A stretch of DNA of 64,000 bases from positions 1,302,001 through 1,366,000 of the forward strand of contig NZ_CP053452.2 of assembly GCF_013128195.2 (NCBI RefSeq), in the 5' to 3' direction. Below the pieces are notes generated by a model. That model was given only the letters and a program-made list of their open reading frames with translations, had not been told where the DNA came from and searched no databases. A program made the position numbers and the translations under genes. The stretch comes from Frigoriglobus tundricola. GTDB taxonomy: Bacteria > Planctomycetota > Planctomycetia > Gemmatales > Gemmataceae. Shown here piece by piece: positions 48,113 to 57,333 of the stretch (position 1 is the stretch's first letter; each line of letters starts with the position of its first letter).

Positions 48113-48267
48113 ATCCGGCCTCCGTGCGCAGGGAGCTTCCCCGCCCGCCGAGCGGCCGTCACACGTTCCCCCACGGTGACGACCGCCCGGCGAGCCGTAC
48201 CACTTCTATCGGCACCACCGGCACAACCCTTAAATCCAATTCCATTTTTCTGACCGCCCGAAACGGA

Positions 48268-48312
48268 AGCCGGGTGCGGGGCGCTCAAGAGTTGAGCGCC
48301 CCGCACCCGGCT
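48268..48312. terminator. Strong hairpin, 21-bp stem
   Basis: Perfect 21-bp stem (48268-48288 and 48292-48312) with a GAG loop, just downstream of the kinase gene on the minus strand. Read on that strand, an ATTTTT-like tract follows at about 48242-48248. Confidence 0.7.
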
Positions 48313-48331
48313 CGTTACGACGCAAGTTTAC

Positions 48332-49869
48332 TCAGTTACTGAACTTAAAGAGCACCATTGCGAGAGCGATCAGCGCCACGACCCCGCCCACGATCAGCAG
48401 CCAGGGAACCGGCTGGGTCGGATTTTCGGGTACCTCGTCCGCGAACGGGTCGGACCCGACGAAGGGGTTGGACCGCTTGGCCGGGGGCGTGTGCTCCTCG
48501 CCCGCGGCGGTCTCCACGGCCACTTCCTGCGGCGGGAGCGGTTTCATCACGGCGCGCGAAGCCGGCTTAGCGCGGGGAACTGGGCAGACTGCGCGCGGGC
48601 GGGGCGCGGCGGAGCGGCCGTCGCGGTCCCGCTCGCCCAGGGCGAGCCGGTACTCGCGCCGAACGGGTTGGCGCCCGGGGCCGCCTGGAGAACCGGCGCG
48701 GCCGCGTGAACCGGGGCCGCGGCGTGGGTCCGCGCGACCGGCGCGGGCTCGGCGCCCCCGTCGGTCGGCGCGGCCGTCCCGGCCATCGCGGCGGGGCTGA
48801 GGACCGGCATCTCTTCCGCACCGGGGAGCGGCACCGATTCCGGGAGGAACGGCGCGAGATCGGCCGCCACCTGGGCCGGCGTCTGGTACCGCGCCTTCGG
48901 GTCCTTCGCCATCATCTTGCCGACGATGACGGCGAGCCCTTCGGGCACCTCGGGGCGGATCTGGCGGATCGGGGTCGGGTCCTTGGTCCGGTGCCACAGG
49001 AGCTTCTGCGAGACCGTCCCGATCGGGAACGGCGGGTGGCCGGCGAGGAGGAAGTAGAAGGTGGCGCCGAGGGCGTAGACGTCCGCCCGGATGTCCACGG
49101 AGTGGCTGTTGGCGACCTGCTCCGGGGCCACGTAGTCGGCGGTCCCGAGGACGATCTTGTCGTCGTACTTGATGGTGAGCTGATCGGTGTGGTCGTTCAT
49201 GAACCGGGCCAGGCCCATGTCCAGCACGCGGGCCACGCCCTTGCGGTCGACGAGGATGTTCCCGGGCTTGATGTCGCGGTGGATGAGCGCGTTGCGGAAC
49301 GCGTAGTCCAGCCCGCCGGCGACCTGGTGGACGTAGCTGACGGCCCGACCCAGGTCGAGCGGCCCGAACTTCTTGACGATGTCCAGCAGGTTCGGCCCGT
49401 CCACGTAGTCCATCACGATGAAGTGGAGGTTGCCGTCCTGGTCGATGTCGTGGGTCCGAACGATGTTCGGGTGGTCGAGGCTTCCGGCGGCGCGGGCCTC
49501 GCGGTAGAACCGGCCGAGCGCGGCCGGCTGGTCGGCCTTGGCCGGCGGCAGCACCTTCACCGCCACCCGGCGCTTCATGAACATGTGTTCGCACAGGAAC
49601 ACCTGCCCCATGCCGCCGACCCCGACCCGCTCCAGGAGCTTGAACTTGCCGATGGTGAACCCGCGCCACTTGCCCAGCAAGAACTGTTCGGACTGGAAGT
49701 ACGTGATCACGCCGTCCTGAACCAGTTCGTCGGCGAAGACGCGCGGGTCGGCGGGGAGCCCGCGGGCCAGTTGCCGGCGCTGGAGGTACGCGGTCAGCGT
49801 CTGCTCGTCCACCATCCCGCTCTTGCGGATCAGTTGGAGCAGTTCTTCGACCGAGGAGGGTACGGACAT
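48332..49869 (-). CDS. Ser/Thr protein kinase with C-terminal membrane anchor, frameshifted near the end
   Basis: From ATG 49869 the frame encodes a ~75-residue module shared with the kinase at 33275 (ELVQDGVITYFQSEQFLLGK, WRGFTIGKFKLLERVGVGGM) and a kinase domain: GVGGMGQVFLCEH, Lys105 in VAVKVL, HRDIKPGN, DMG and GTADYVAPEQ. It then has an Ala/Pro-rich tail and stops at 48547 (440 residues). In the next frame the sequence continues RAKPASRAVMKPLPPQE and ends with a membrane helix PWLLIVGGVVALIALAMVLF, stop at 48332. One missing base in a C run near 48585 would join them to give a tail-anchored kinase like its relatives. As sequenced it would be soluble. Confidence 0.82.
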
Positions 49870-50003
49870 CGGGCACCGTGTGCGGATGCGGGGACACGGA
49901 CGCCACCGCCCGGTGCGTCCTACCGGCGGAAGCGGGATTTCCGCTCGAACACTAGAACAGTTTCAGGCGGGACGCAAATCTGAGGGGCACGGGACTGGAC
50001 AAC

Positions 50004-50075
50004 GCGGAACGCGGCGTGCCGGGCCGAAAACCGAGCCCCGTGCGCTCGTTTTCGGCCCGACACGCCGCGTTCCGC
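50004..50075. repeat. Inverted repeat with ~32-bp arms
   Basis: Arms 50004-50036 and 50044-50075 differ by one mismatch and one bulge, with a seven-base loop. It sits 20 bases beyond the stop of the membrane protein gene at 50097 (minus strand), so it probably serves as its terminator. Confidence 0.75.
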
Positions 50076-50096
50076 GCTCCCGCCCCTCAAAGAGCG

Positions 50097-50705
50097 TCAG
50101 GCCCGCGATCCGAAGTACGCCGCGACGATCGCAATGATCGTCCCCTCCCACACCTTGAGGGCCTCCAGGTTCTTCTCGGGGATGGTCGGGAGGATGACGA
50201 ACTGGAGGAGCGTTTCCACGATGAGGAGGAACATCGCGATGACCCCGACCCACGACCGGATCGTCATGAACAGTTCACTGCGGCGGCCCATCACGAACCG
50301 GAGGAAGAGGGCCGCGCCGAACCCGCCGGCCAGACAGGCCAAGAGCACGGGCCACTGGAAGATCTGGTTCGCATCGGGCGTCAGGCGGGCGGCGGCCAGG
50401 TCCGGGTTCCGGACCACCGCCACCGCCACCGCCGCCGCGCTACCGCCGACGAACAGCACCCGCATCAGCCACGGGAGGAAGTGCGCCCGCGCCTCCTGCA
50501 ACGGGTGCGACGCGAACGACAGAAACACGAGCGTCAGCAGGAAGAAATGGCCGAGCGGGGCTTTTACGTTTTGATCCGCGGGGATCAAGAGCACGATCCA
50601 GAAGAACGAACAAATCAGGACCGACAGGAACCCGCGGACCGAACCGGCCGGGAGGCCAAAGGGCGGGTACTCCTCAACGTAACCGGGTGCCGGGGCGGTG
50701 GACAT
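50097..50705 (-). CDS. Integral membrane protein, unknown
   Basis: A 202-residue protein with about five hydrophobic helices: FLSVLICSFFWIVLLIPA, GHFFLLTLVFLSFASH, WLMRVLFVGGSAAAVAVAVV, WPVLLACLAGGFGAALFL and WVGVIAMFLLIVETLLQFVI, plus IIAIVAAYFGSRA at the end. The last motif (WEGTIIAIVAAYFGSRA) is often seen at the end of holin-like or uncharacterised planctomycete membrane proteins. No family assigned. ATG 50705 with CAGGAGAACCCAGC upstream. Divergent from rplM. Confidence 0.7.
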   Translation of the reverse strand: MSTAPAPGYVEEYPPFGLPAGSVRGFLSVLICSFFWIVLLIPADQNVKAPLGHFFLLTLVFLSFASHPLQEARAHFLPWLMRVLFVGGSAAAVAVAVVRNPDLAAARLTPDANQIFQWPVLLACLAGGFGAALFLRFVMGRRSELFMTIRSWVGVIAMFLLIVETLLQFVILPTIPEKNLEALKVWEGTIIAIVAAYFGSRA

Positions 50706-50900
50706 GCTGGGTTCTCCTGGCGGGCCGTGTGCCGGCGCGGAGCGCGCCGGAGCCGGTACCAAGCCATTCGGACGGCGGGACCGGACCTTTCCATTGTATC
50801 GGCCTTGACGCCCCCGGACCGGGACGTAGCATTACTGTCTTCCGGCAATCATACCGGACCGGTTCCCTATTCCCGATTCGTCGGGCGCGGATAGCAAACG

Positions 50901-51332
50901 ATGTCTAGCTTCATTGCCAATGCGTCAACGGTCCAGCAGAAGTGGGTCGTCATCGACGCCACCGATCTGGTCGTCGGCCGGCTCGCCGTCACGATCTCCA
51001 ACCTGCTGCGCGGGAAGCACAAGGTGGACTTCACCCCGCACTGCGACACGGGCGACTTCGTGGTCGTGGTGAACGCCGAGAAGGTGCAGTTCACCGGCCA
51101 GAAGTGGGAGCAGAAAGAGTACCAGGACTACTCCCACTACGCCGGCGGCCAAAAGATCACGTCGGCGAAGGAGATGCTCGCCAAGAAGCCGGAGGAGATC
51201 ATCCGCCGCGCCGTCAAGCGGATGATGCCCCGCGGCCCGCTCGGCTACAAGCAGCTCGCCAAGCTGAAGGTCTACGCCGGCAACCAGCACCCGCACCAGG
51301 CCCAGCAGCCGCAAGAGCTGAAACTCAAGTAA
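50901..51332 (+). CDS. rplM: Ribosomal protein uL13
   Basis: A 143-residue protein with L13 hallmarks: WVVIDATDLVVGRLAVTISN, LLRGKHKVDFTPHCDTGDFV, NAEKVQFTGQKWEQKEYQDY, HYAGGQKITSAKEMLAKKPE and RRAVKRMMPRGPLGYKQLAK followed by LKVYAGNQHPHQAQQP. It is an early-assembling protein of the large subunit. It is encoded directly before rpsI (109 bases), the conserved bacterial pairing. ATG 50901; no strong ribosome site is visible upstream (GGCGCGGATAGCAAACG). Confidence 0.97.
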   Translation: MSSFIANASTVQQKWVVIDATDLVVGRLAVTISNLLRGKHKVDFTPHCDTGDFVVVVNAEKVQFTGQKWEQKEYQDYSHYAGGQKITSAKEMLAKKPEEIIRRAVKRMMPRGPLGYKQLAKLKVYAGNQHPHQAQQPQELKLK

Positions 51333-51441
51333 GGCGAGAGGCCAGACGGACCGACGACCGGCGACAAGGAGACCTCACCTGTCCGGCGTCCGCTCCCTGG
51401 CTCCTGTCCTCTGACCTCTGACTTTTCAGGACCCACTGATC

Positions 51442-52065
51442 ATGGCCGAGAAGAAGCCGGCGAAGCCCGCCGCGAAGACGCCCCGCACGTTCTACATCGC
51501 CACCGGCCGGCGCAAAACCGCCGTGGCCCGCGTCCGCGTGACCGAGGGCAAGGGCGTGGTGCTCATCAACGGTAAGCCGTTGGAAGAGTACTTCCACGAG
51601 GACAAGGACCGCGCCGCGGTGCTGGGGCCGTTGAAGATCACCGACCAGCTCACCCGCGTGGACGTGTTCGTGAACGCCAAGGGCGGCGGGGTCACCGGTC
51701 AGGCCGGCGCCGTGTGCCAGGGCCTGGCCCGCGCCATGAAGACCATGTTCAGCCCGAAGGACGAGCAGCGGGCCAAGGTGTTCGACACCACCACCGTCAT
51801 CAAAGCCTACCGCGACGAGAAGCAGGAGCGCGAGCGGGCGAAGGCGATCCCGACGAAGACCGCGGCCCCGGCGGCGCCGGTCTCCGAAGCCACGCCCCTG
51901 ATCCCCGGCACCGCCCCCGCGGCCCCGAGCCCCGTGGACACCGCGACCGGGATGGTGAAGAAGCTCCGCGATTCCGGCTACCTCACCCGCGACGCCCGCA
52001 TGAAGGAACGGAAGAAGTACGGCCTCCGCGGCGCCCGCCGCGGAACGCAGTTCTCGAAGCGCTGA
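51442..52065 (+). CDS. rpsI: Ribosomal protein uS9 with large internal insertion
   Basis: A 207-residue protein; bacterial S9 is normally about 130. The N-terminal part (YIATGRRKTAVARVRVTEGK, DVFVNAKGGGVTGQAGAVCQ) and the C-terminal tail (LTRDARMKERKKYGLRGARR, GTQFSKR) are canonical, including the terminal KR that reaches the P site. Between residues ~100 and 173 lies an extra ~65-70 residue segment: helical and charged (DEKQERERAKAIPTK) then Ala/Pro-rich (TAPAAPSPVDTATG). It falls where S9 normally has a short helix before the tail. ATG 51442 behind CAGGACCCACTGATC. A terminator follows at 52091. Confidence 0.97.
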   Translation: MAEKKPAKPAAKTPRTFYIATGRRKTAVARVRVTEGKGVVLINGKPLEEYFHEDKDRAAVLGPLKITDQLTRVDVFVNAKGGGVTGQAGAVCQGLARAMKTMFSPKDEQRAKVFDTTTVIKAYRDEKQERERAKAIPTKTAAPAAPVSEATPLIPGTAPAAPSPVDTATGMVKKLRDSGYLTRDARMKERKKYGLRGARRGTQFSKR

Positions 52066-52090
52066 TTTTCGGACCATCCGCAGACACGCG

Positions 52091-52123
52091 CCGCCGACTG
52101 GAAGCCCTCCAGTCGGCGGTTTT
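52091..52123 (+). terminator. Rho-independent terminator after rpsI
   Basis: CCGCCGACTGGA (52091-52102) pairs perfectly with TCCAGTCGGCGG (52108-52119), followed by TTTTCGTTT. It is 26 bases after the rpsI stop. Confidence 0.9.
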
Positions 52124-52149
52124 CGTTTGGCGGAGGGGAAGAAGCAGGC

Positions 52150-52345
52150 CGACGAAGAAGACCTACCCCCCGGCCCCCCTCCCTTCAGGGAGGGGGTGAC
52201 GGCACGCGATGCCTCCTCGGCCTCTCCGAATGCGACGCGCCTCCGAAGGTCTTTCTCCCCCTCACCTTCCCCCGGCCCGCGAGAAGCTCCGCTGACAGGG
52301 CCGGGGGAAGGTGAGGGGGCCGGGGGTAGGTTCTTCGCCTTGGCG
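52150..52345. repeat. Palindromic repeat block, CTCCCTTCAGGGAG family
   Basis: CCCCCTCCCTTCAGGGAGGG near 52175 plus GGTGACGGCACGCGATGCCT and a wider palindrome around CACCTTCCCCCGGCC / GGCCGGGGGAAGGTG. Same family as 14855-15125 and the treY insertion. It fills most of the 52066-52531 gap, where no gene is seen. Confidence 0.75.
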
Positions 52346-52531
52346 CCGGTGAACGAACCGCCCATCCCCCAAGCCCGCGTTGACCGCTCCTTTTGCTCCG
52401 TGGTAGCTTCCGCCCACTTCCCGTTCGGTGCCGGCTCGTTACCGTGCGCAGTCTCCCGGGTCACCGCCGGCTCCCGCGACCTACCGCGGGTCGAGGTGAA
52501 CCGGCTAACCCGCGTCAAGGAGTCGATGACG

Positions 52532-54028
52532 ATGAGCGCTGTCGCATGTGAAGCGCCGTCGCGCCCGGTGTCGCCCGGTGCGGCCGGATTACAACCGGGG
52601 GTCGCCACGTTCGTCTGGGGCGCCTGGGCCGTGATGCTCGTGCTGACGCTGGTCTACGTCGGCAAGTTCGGTTCCCGGCTACCCTACTATGACGATTGGG
52701 ACGTGGTCCCCGTGCTGACGGGCGCCGAGCCGCTGACGCTGGCGTACCTGTGGGAGCCGTATCACTCTCACTGTATGCCGTTGCCCAAGCTGGCCCTCGT
52801 GTCTCTCACCCGGCTCAGCAGCCTCGACTTTCGCGTTGCCAAGTTCTTCCATGTCGCCCTCTTCGGCGCACTGGCCGCGGCCTTGCTCCTCACGGTCCGG
52901 AGGCAGCGCGGGCACCACGAGTTCGCGGACGTGTTCCTGCCGCTCTTCGTGCTGGGGCTGGCACAGTGGGAGTGCTATTTGCTGCCGTCCTGCATCAACC
53001 TCATTTTTACCTCGGTCATCGCCGGGACGTACCTGGTCTTGCTTGCCAACGGCGGCCCGCGCGTGTCGGGCCGGCGTGCCGTCGTTATGGCGGGCTGTCT
53101 GGCCCTGCTGCCGCTGTGCAGCGCCGCCGGCCTCGCCCTCGTCCCCGCCCTAACCCTGTGGCTGGCGCCGGTCGGCATCTTTCACTGTCGGGCGGCGGAC
53201 GCCCCGGTGCGCCGGCAGGGGTGGCTGGTCCTGGCGCTCATCGCCGTCGCACTGGTGCTGAGCGGCCTGTCCGTCCTCAGCTTGCGGCAGCCGGGCCAAG
53301 GCCCCGCGCCCCACGAGCCGGCAAAAGTTCTGGCGTGCGCCCGGCAGGTGCTCAACATGCTCTTCGGAGCGCCGGTGCCCCCCTTCGCGACGCGGACGGC
53401 GGCGGTGGTCCTACTACTGCTTGCGGCCAGCGGAACGGCCTGGCTCGCGGCGTGGTGGCGGCAGCCGGGTGAGCGCCTCGCGCTGCTGGGCTTCCTGGCC
53501 TTCTCGCTGGGGATGGGGTGCCTCGTCGGCGGAATCGCCCTGGGCCGGGTCGATTATCTCGCCACGGCCGTGTACATCCCGCGGTACGCGACCCTGCAAC
53601 TGCCCCTGGGGTGTTGCCTGTACGTGTTCTGGGGGCGCTACGGGGGCCGCTGCGCCCCGGCCGCGCAAATGGCGCTGTTGCTCGTGGCCGCCGTGACGTT
53701 CGCGCCCAACCTGCGGGACGCCTGGGAGAGCGGCGACAGCCGGCGACAGGCGCTGCGGACCTTCGAAGCGGACCTCAACTCGGGTCTTTCGCCCGCGCAG
53801 CTCGCGGAGCGCGGCGCCGGTCACGTGTACTGGGCGGAAGGGAAGGACGATTTCGCGCGGTACCTCCTCATGTGGCATGAGCGCCACCCGGCAGCGTACG
53901 GGCTGTCGCACCCGAGCGACGCGTCCGGACGCGCGCGCGCAACTCGCACGACAGCGGCGACACGCGGGCCAGTGGCAGGGGGCGGAGCAGATCGAGCCCT
54001 TCGCACGTCCGTTCAGTCAGACCGCTAA
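52532..54028 (+). CDS. Polytopic membrane protein, GT-C-like
   Basis: A ~498-residue protein with ten or more hydrophobic helices. After helix 1 (WGAWAVMLVLTLVYVGKFGS) comes an outer loop with PYYDDWDVVPVLTG, an acidic DDW like the first-loop motif of GT-C glycosyltransferases, then YLWEPYHSHCMPLPKLALVS. A soluble C-terminal part (FEADLNSGLSPAQLAERGAG) ends the protein. It may transfer sugars from lipid carriers at the outer membrane face, but I cannot confirm this. The ATG at 52532 is chosen because AAGGAG sits nine bases before it; the ATG at 52526 is too close. The last ~35 residues are low quality and could reflect a shift. Confidence 0.65.
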   Translation: MSAVACEAPSRPVSPGAAGLQPGVATFVWGAWAVMLVLTLVYVGKFGSRLPYYDDWDVVPVLTGAEPLTLAYLWEPYHSHCMPLPKLALVSLTRLSSLDFRVAKFFHVALFGALAAALLLTVRRQRGHHEFADVFLPLFVLGLAQWECYLLPSCINLIFTSVIAGTYLVLLANGGPRVSGRRAVVMAGCLALLPLCSAAGLALVPALTLWLAPVGIFHCRAADAPVRRQGWLVLALIAVALVLSGLSVLSLRQPGQGPAPHEPAKVLACARQVLNMLFGAPVPPFATRTAAVVLLLLAASGTAWLAAWWRQPGERLALLGFLAFSLGMGCLVGGIALGRVDYLATAVYIPRYATLQLPLGCCLYVFWGRYGGRCAPAAQMALLLVAAVTFAPNLRDAWESGDSRRQALRTFEADLNSGLSPAQLAERGAGHVYWAEGKDDFARYLLMWHERHPAAYGLSHPSDASGRARATRTTAATRGPVAGGGADRALRTSVQSDR

Positions 54029-54283
54029 CGAATGGCGGGCGAGTTCCGCCCGACAGCGGAAGTCGTTCACTACACAACTCCATCCGATTACAGTGCGCGA
54101 AATGTGCTCCCCGCTGAACCTCGTGATGTAGCGGCGCGCGGAGGCGATCGCGGCGCGGGGCTGTTCCGAGCCCCGCGCCGGATCACTGGCGGTCGGCGGC
54201 AGATCCGGGGCCAACGAAAGCGGCACGATCGTGTTGTGCTGACGGCCCCGACTTTCGGCAGACGCCTACATCGAGGGAGCACT
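54029..54283. other. Intergenic stretch, 255 bp
   Basis: No gene seen. It includes GGCGCGGGGCTGTTCCGAGC at 54151, with the complement of the GGCGCGGGGC part (GAGCCCCGCGCC) close after, which can form a hairpin, and presumably the promoter of the thioredoxin-like gene. Confidence 0.35.
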
Positions 54284-55483
54284 ATGACGCGGGTCCCCTT
54301 ATTCGCGGTTCTGCTTCTCGTTGCCCCGGAACCCAGAGGGGTCGGCGCGGCGGAGCCGCTGACCATCGGCAGCCCGGCCCCCGAACTCAAGATCCGCACC
54401 TGGGTGAAAGGCGACCCGGTCACCGGGATCGAGAAGGGCAAGGTGTACGTCGTCGAGTTCTGGGGGACGGCCTGCGCGCCGTGCATCAAATGCATGCCGC
54501 ACATGAGCGAGCTCCAGCGGCAGCACAAGGACGTCGTCTTCGCGTGCCTGTGTGACGAGAAGGAAAAGGACGTCCGAGACTTCGTCGCGAAGCACGACAA
54601 GAACATGGGCTTCCGGGTCGGTTGGGACGAGAAGGGGCGAATGTGGACGGCCTGGATGGGGGCGGCCGGCCACGAGGGCATCCCGACCGCGTTCGTCGTG
54701 GACGCGACGGGGACGATCGCCTGGATCGGCCACCCGGCCGAGATGGACGAACCGCTGCAACGGATCCGGGAGGGCAAGTACGACCCGCGGGTGGCCGTCA
54801 TCGCGCTCCGGTTCCAGAAGGCCCGGAAGGAGGCGTTCCGAGCGGAGAACGAGCGGCTCGACCGCGGGAACCGGCTCGCGGTTCAGGTCGAGAAACTGGT
54901 CCTGGAGAAGAGGGCGGCGGAGGCAGTGACCCTGGTGGACGAGGCGATTCGGAAGGAACCGGCCGAACGAGTGTGGTACGGGCAGATGAAATTGCAGGCC
55001 CTGGTCGCCGATCCGAAGCTGGCGGACCGGGCGCTGGAGTACGGGACCGAGTTGGCGGGGGCGGCTTCCGCCCGGGCCCATCAGGACCGGCCGACGAGTC
55101 AGGTCCTGTTGCACATCGCGGGGCTCCTCTCCGCCCCGCTCGGCGACGCCCCACCCGATCCGCGCTGCTGCGATCTGGCGATCGAGATCATCAAACAAGC
55201 CCGGGAGGTGGCACGCCAAGAGCAGGACTCCGGCGAGCGCGACCAGATCGAGTTTCGCCTCCACGCCGACGCCCAACTTGCCCACGTGTTCGCGAGTAAA
55301 GGGGAGTACGCCAAAGCGGTCGCGCACGCAGAAACCGCACTCAAGGCGTTCCGAACCGCCACGCCCCCGCCATCGTGGACAAACAACAAACAGCTTCGAC
55401 AGAACATGGAGGGCTGGGCCAAGCAGTTAGAAGAAAGTCTCGAAGAGTTCAAGAAGAAAGCGGCCACACGAGAGCGAAGGTGA
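54284..55483 (+). CDS. TlpA-like secreted thioredoxin-fold protein
   Basis: A 399-residue protein with a signal peptide (MTRVPLFAVLLLVAPEPRGV). Residues ~25-165 form a TlpA/ResA-type redoxin domain: IGSPAPELKIRTWVKGDP, VYVVEFWGTACAPCIKCMPH with the active-site pair Cys64 and Cys67 (a third Cys at 70), and GIPTAFVVDATGTIAWIGHP with the cis-Pro. The C-terminal ~220 residues are helical, tetratricopeptide-like (AEAVTLVDEAIRKEPAERVW, GEYAKAVAHAETALKAFRTA). Probably a periplasmic thiol-disulfide exchange or scaffold protein. ATG 54284 behind CGAGGGAGCACT. Confidence 0.82.
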   Translation: MTRVPLFAVLLLVAPEPRGVGAAEPLTIGSPAPELKIRTWVKGDPVTGIEKGKVYVVEFWGTACAPCIKCMPHMSELQRQHKDVVFACLCDEKEKDVRDFVAKHDKNMGFRVGWDEKGRMWTAWMGAAGHEGIPTAFVVDATGTIAWIGHPAEMDEPLQRIREGKYDPRVAVIALRFQKARKEAFRAENERLDRGNRLAVQVEKLVLEKRAAEAVTLVDEAIRKEPAERVWYGQMKLQALVADPKLADRALEYGTELAGAASARAHQDRPTSQVLLHIAGLLSAPLGDAPPDPRCCDLAIEIIKQAREVARQEQDSGERDQIEFRLHADAQLAHVFASKGEYAKAVAHAETALKAFRTATPPPSWTNNKQLRQNMEGWAKQLEESLEEFKKKAATRERR

Positions 55484-55745
55484 ACAGCTCGATTGCGATC
55501 GAGTGCTGGACATCCCGCCGTACCATGAGCCTCCTTTGCTGCCCGGGTCGAGGCGTCGCGGAGTCGGCTTCGGGGCTGGTGTGACGCGTGTGGGGGACGG
55601 GAGTCGACACGCGCACAAACCCGACCACAGCCACGGCCTCCAGCCTCTTCTCGCCGCGTATCCGCCCGCCTATTGTGGGTGGCGGTCGCATCTCTGAACG
55701 GCACTCAAGTACCGCCAAGCATTCGGGCGGTCCTCGCCGGAGCCG
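55484..55745. other. Intergenic stretch, 262 bp
   Basis: Nothing recognisable; no terminator or repeat was noticed. It presumably carries the promoter of the transporter gene that follows. Confidence 0.3.
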
Positions 55746-57023
55746 ATGCGTTCGGATAGTAAGACCATCTCCCCACGCGCAAAGCTCTCTCCCATGCGCT
55801 ACACCCTGCTCGCCTTTCTGTGTGCCGTCACCGTCATCGCGTACATTCAGCGGTCCGCGCTGAGCGTCCCGTCGAAGCAGATCGAAGCCGAACTGGCTCT
55901 GACGTCCCAGGACATGGGTACGGTCTGGCTCGCGTGGTACACCGGGTACGCGGTGTTCCAGCTCCCGGCCGGGTGGGTCGCCCACCGGCTCGGCAGCAAG
56001 CCCGCCCTGATCGGTTTCGCGGTCACGTGGTCCGCGCTCACGGCAACGGTCGGTGCGGCCACCGGGTTCACGGGTTTGGCGGTGCTGTGGGGGCTGATGG
56101 GGGTCGCCCAGTCCGGCATCTTCGTGTGCGCCGCGAAGGCGGTCGGGGCCACGTTTCGGAGCACGGAACAGGCGTTCGCGTCCGGCGCGCTCCAGTGCAG
56201 CATGGCGGGCGGCGCGGCCCTGTCGGTGTACGTCACGGGGCAGTTACTCGGTCCGCTGACGTGGCCGGAGATCCTCGCGGCGTACGCGGTACCCGGGATC
56301 GCCTGGGCCGCCGCGTTCGCCCTCGTCGTGCCGCGCCCGGAGGGGGCCGGCGCCCGAAGGGGAACCCGCACCGGCCGCGGAACGGGCGCCCCCCGCGCCC
56401 CCGGCCCCGGTCCGGTGGTCCCGGTTGCTCACCGACCGGCAGATGGTTCTGCTCTGTGCAACAGCTCCAACGGGCCGGCGCGGTCGCGCTGTTCTTCACC
56501 TGGTTCCCGCGGTACCTGCAAGAGTCGAAGGGCGTGAGCGTGGCCGGGTCCGGCAGCCTCGCGGCGTGGCCGCTTCTGGCGGGCGTACTCGGCGGCCTGC
56601 TCGGCGGGGCCGCGTCCGACCGGTTGTTGCGCCACACGGGTCACGGGCCTGAGCCGGCAGGGGCTGGCCGGTGCGGGCACGACGGTCTGCGCCGCCGCCT
56701 CGCTGGCCGCGTTCTACGCCGCCGACGCGACCGCCGCTGTGGCACTCGTCTGCGTGGCCGCGTTCTGCGCCTACGCCAGCGGCGGGATCGCCTACGCGGT
56801 CGCCATCGCGATGGGCGGGAAACGGGTCGCGCCCGTGTTCGCCACGATGAACATGGCCGGGAACGTGGGGGCCGGGCTGTTCCCGTTCGCGGTGGGGCAC
56901 GTCGTCGGCGAAACGGGCAACTGGAACGTCACAATGCTACTGTTCGCAGGAATGTTTGCCGGTTCGACCGTCTGCTGGGCATTCTTGAACCCCAAAGGCC
57001 CACTGTTCGAGGAGCCGCAATAA
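55746..57023 (+). pseudogene. MFS transporter, three apparent frameshifts
   Basis: The N-terminal half is in one frame from ATG 55746 (or 55794, MRYTLLAFLCAVTVIAYIQR): VPSKQIEAELALTSQDMGTV, YTGYAVFQLPAGWVAHRLGS and GLMGVAQSGIFVCAAKAVGA, typical of the ACS/sugar-phosphate type of major facilitator transporters. Near 56350 the frame changes (RWSRLLTDRQMVLLC), near 56457 again (QQLQRAGAVALFFTWFPRYL), and near 56640 again, returning to the first frame (GLSRQGLAGAGTTVCAAASL, GGKRVAPVFATMNMAGNVGA), stop at 57023. The joined product would be a normal 12-helix transporter of about 425 residues. Substrate unknown. Broken as sequenced; sequencing error is plausible. Confidence 0.75.
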
Positions 57024-57333
57024 CCGCTGATACTCAAACGTGCGAATGCGTGACGTGTCGGCGGTCGGTGCCGGTCCTTCGGCCACTGCCAAAAATCACG
57101 ACAATCCCAGATGGCACACGTCCCGCGGGTCTCGCTCGGCGAATTCAAAAGCGGAGACCGGTATCGAGATTTTCGGACATGCAAATCCGAATTTACGACA
57201 AGCGCTCTATTAGAAACCGTGTCGACTTAACACTTGTGCGTGGTTATCTCGGTCGATTCTTGTAACATCCTGAGCATAAGACTTGACCGCCGCTCGTTGC
57301 TACAGAACGCCGGGTCAGGACCGGAGGTGTGAA
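57024..57333. other. Gene-less stretch, 310 bp
   Basis: No gene seen. The part at 57170-57265 is AT-richer than its surroundings (CAAATCCGAATTTACGACAA, TAGAAACCGTGTCGAC) and probably holds the promoter of the sensor kinase operon. Confidence 0.4.
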
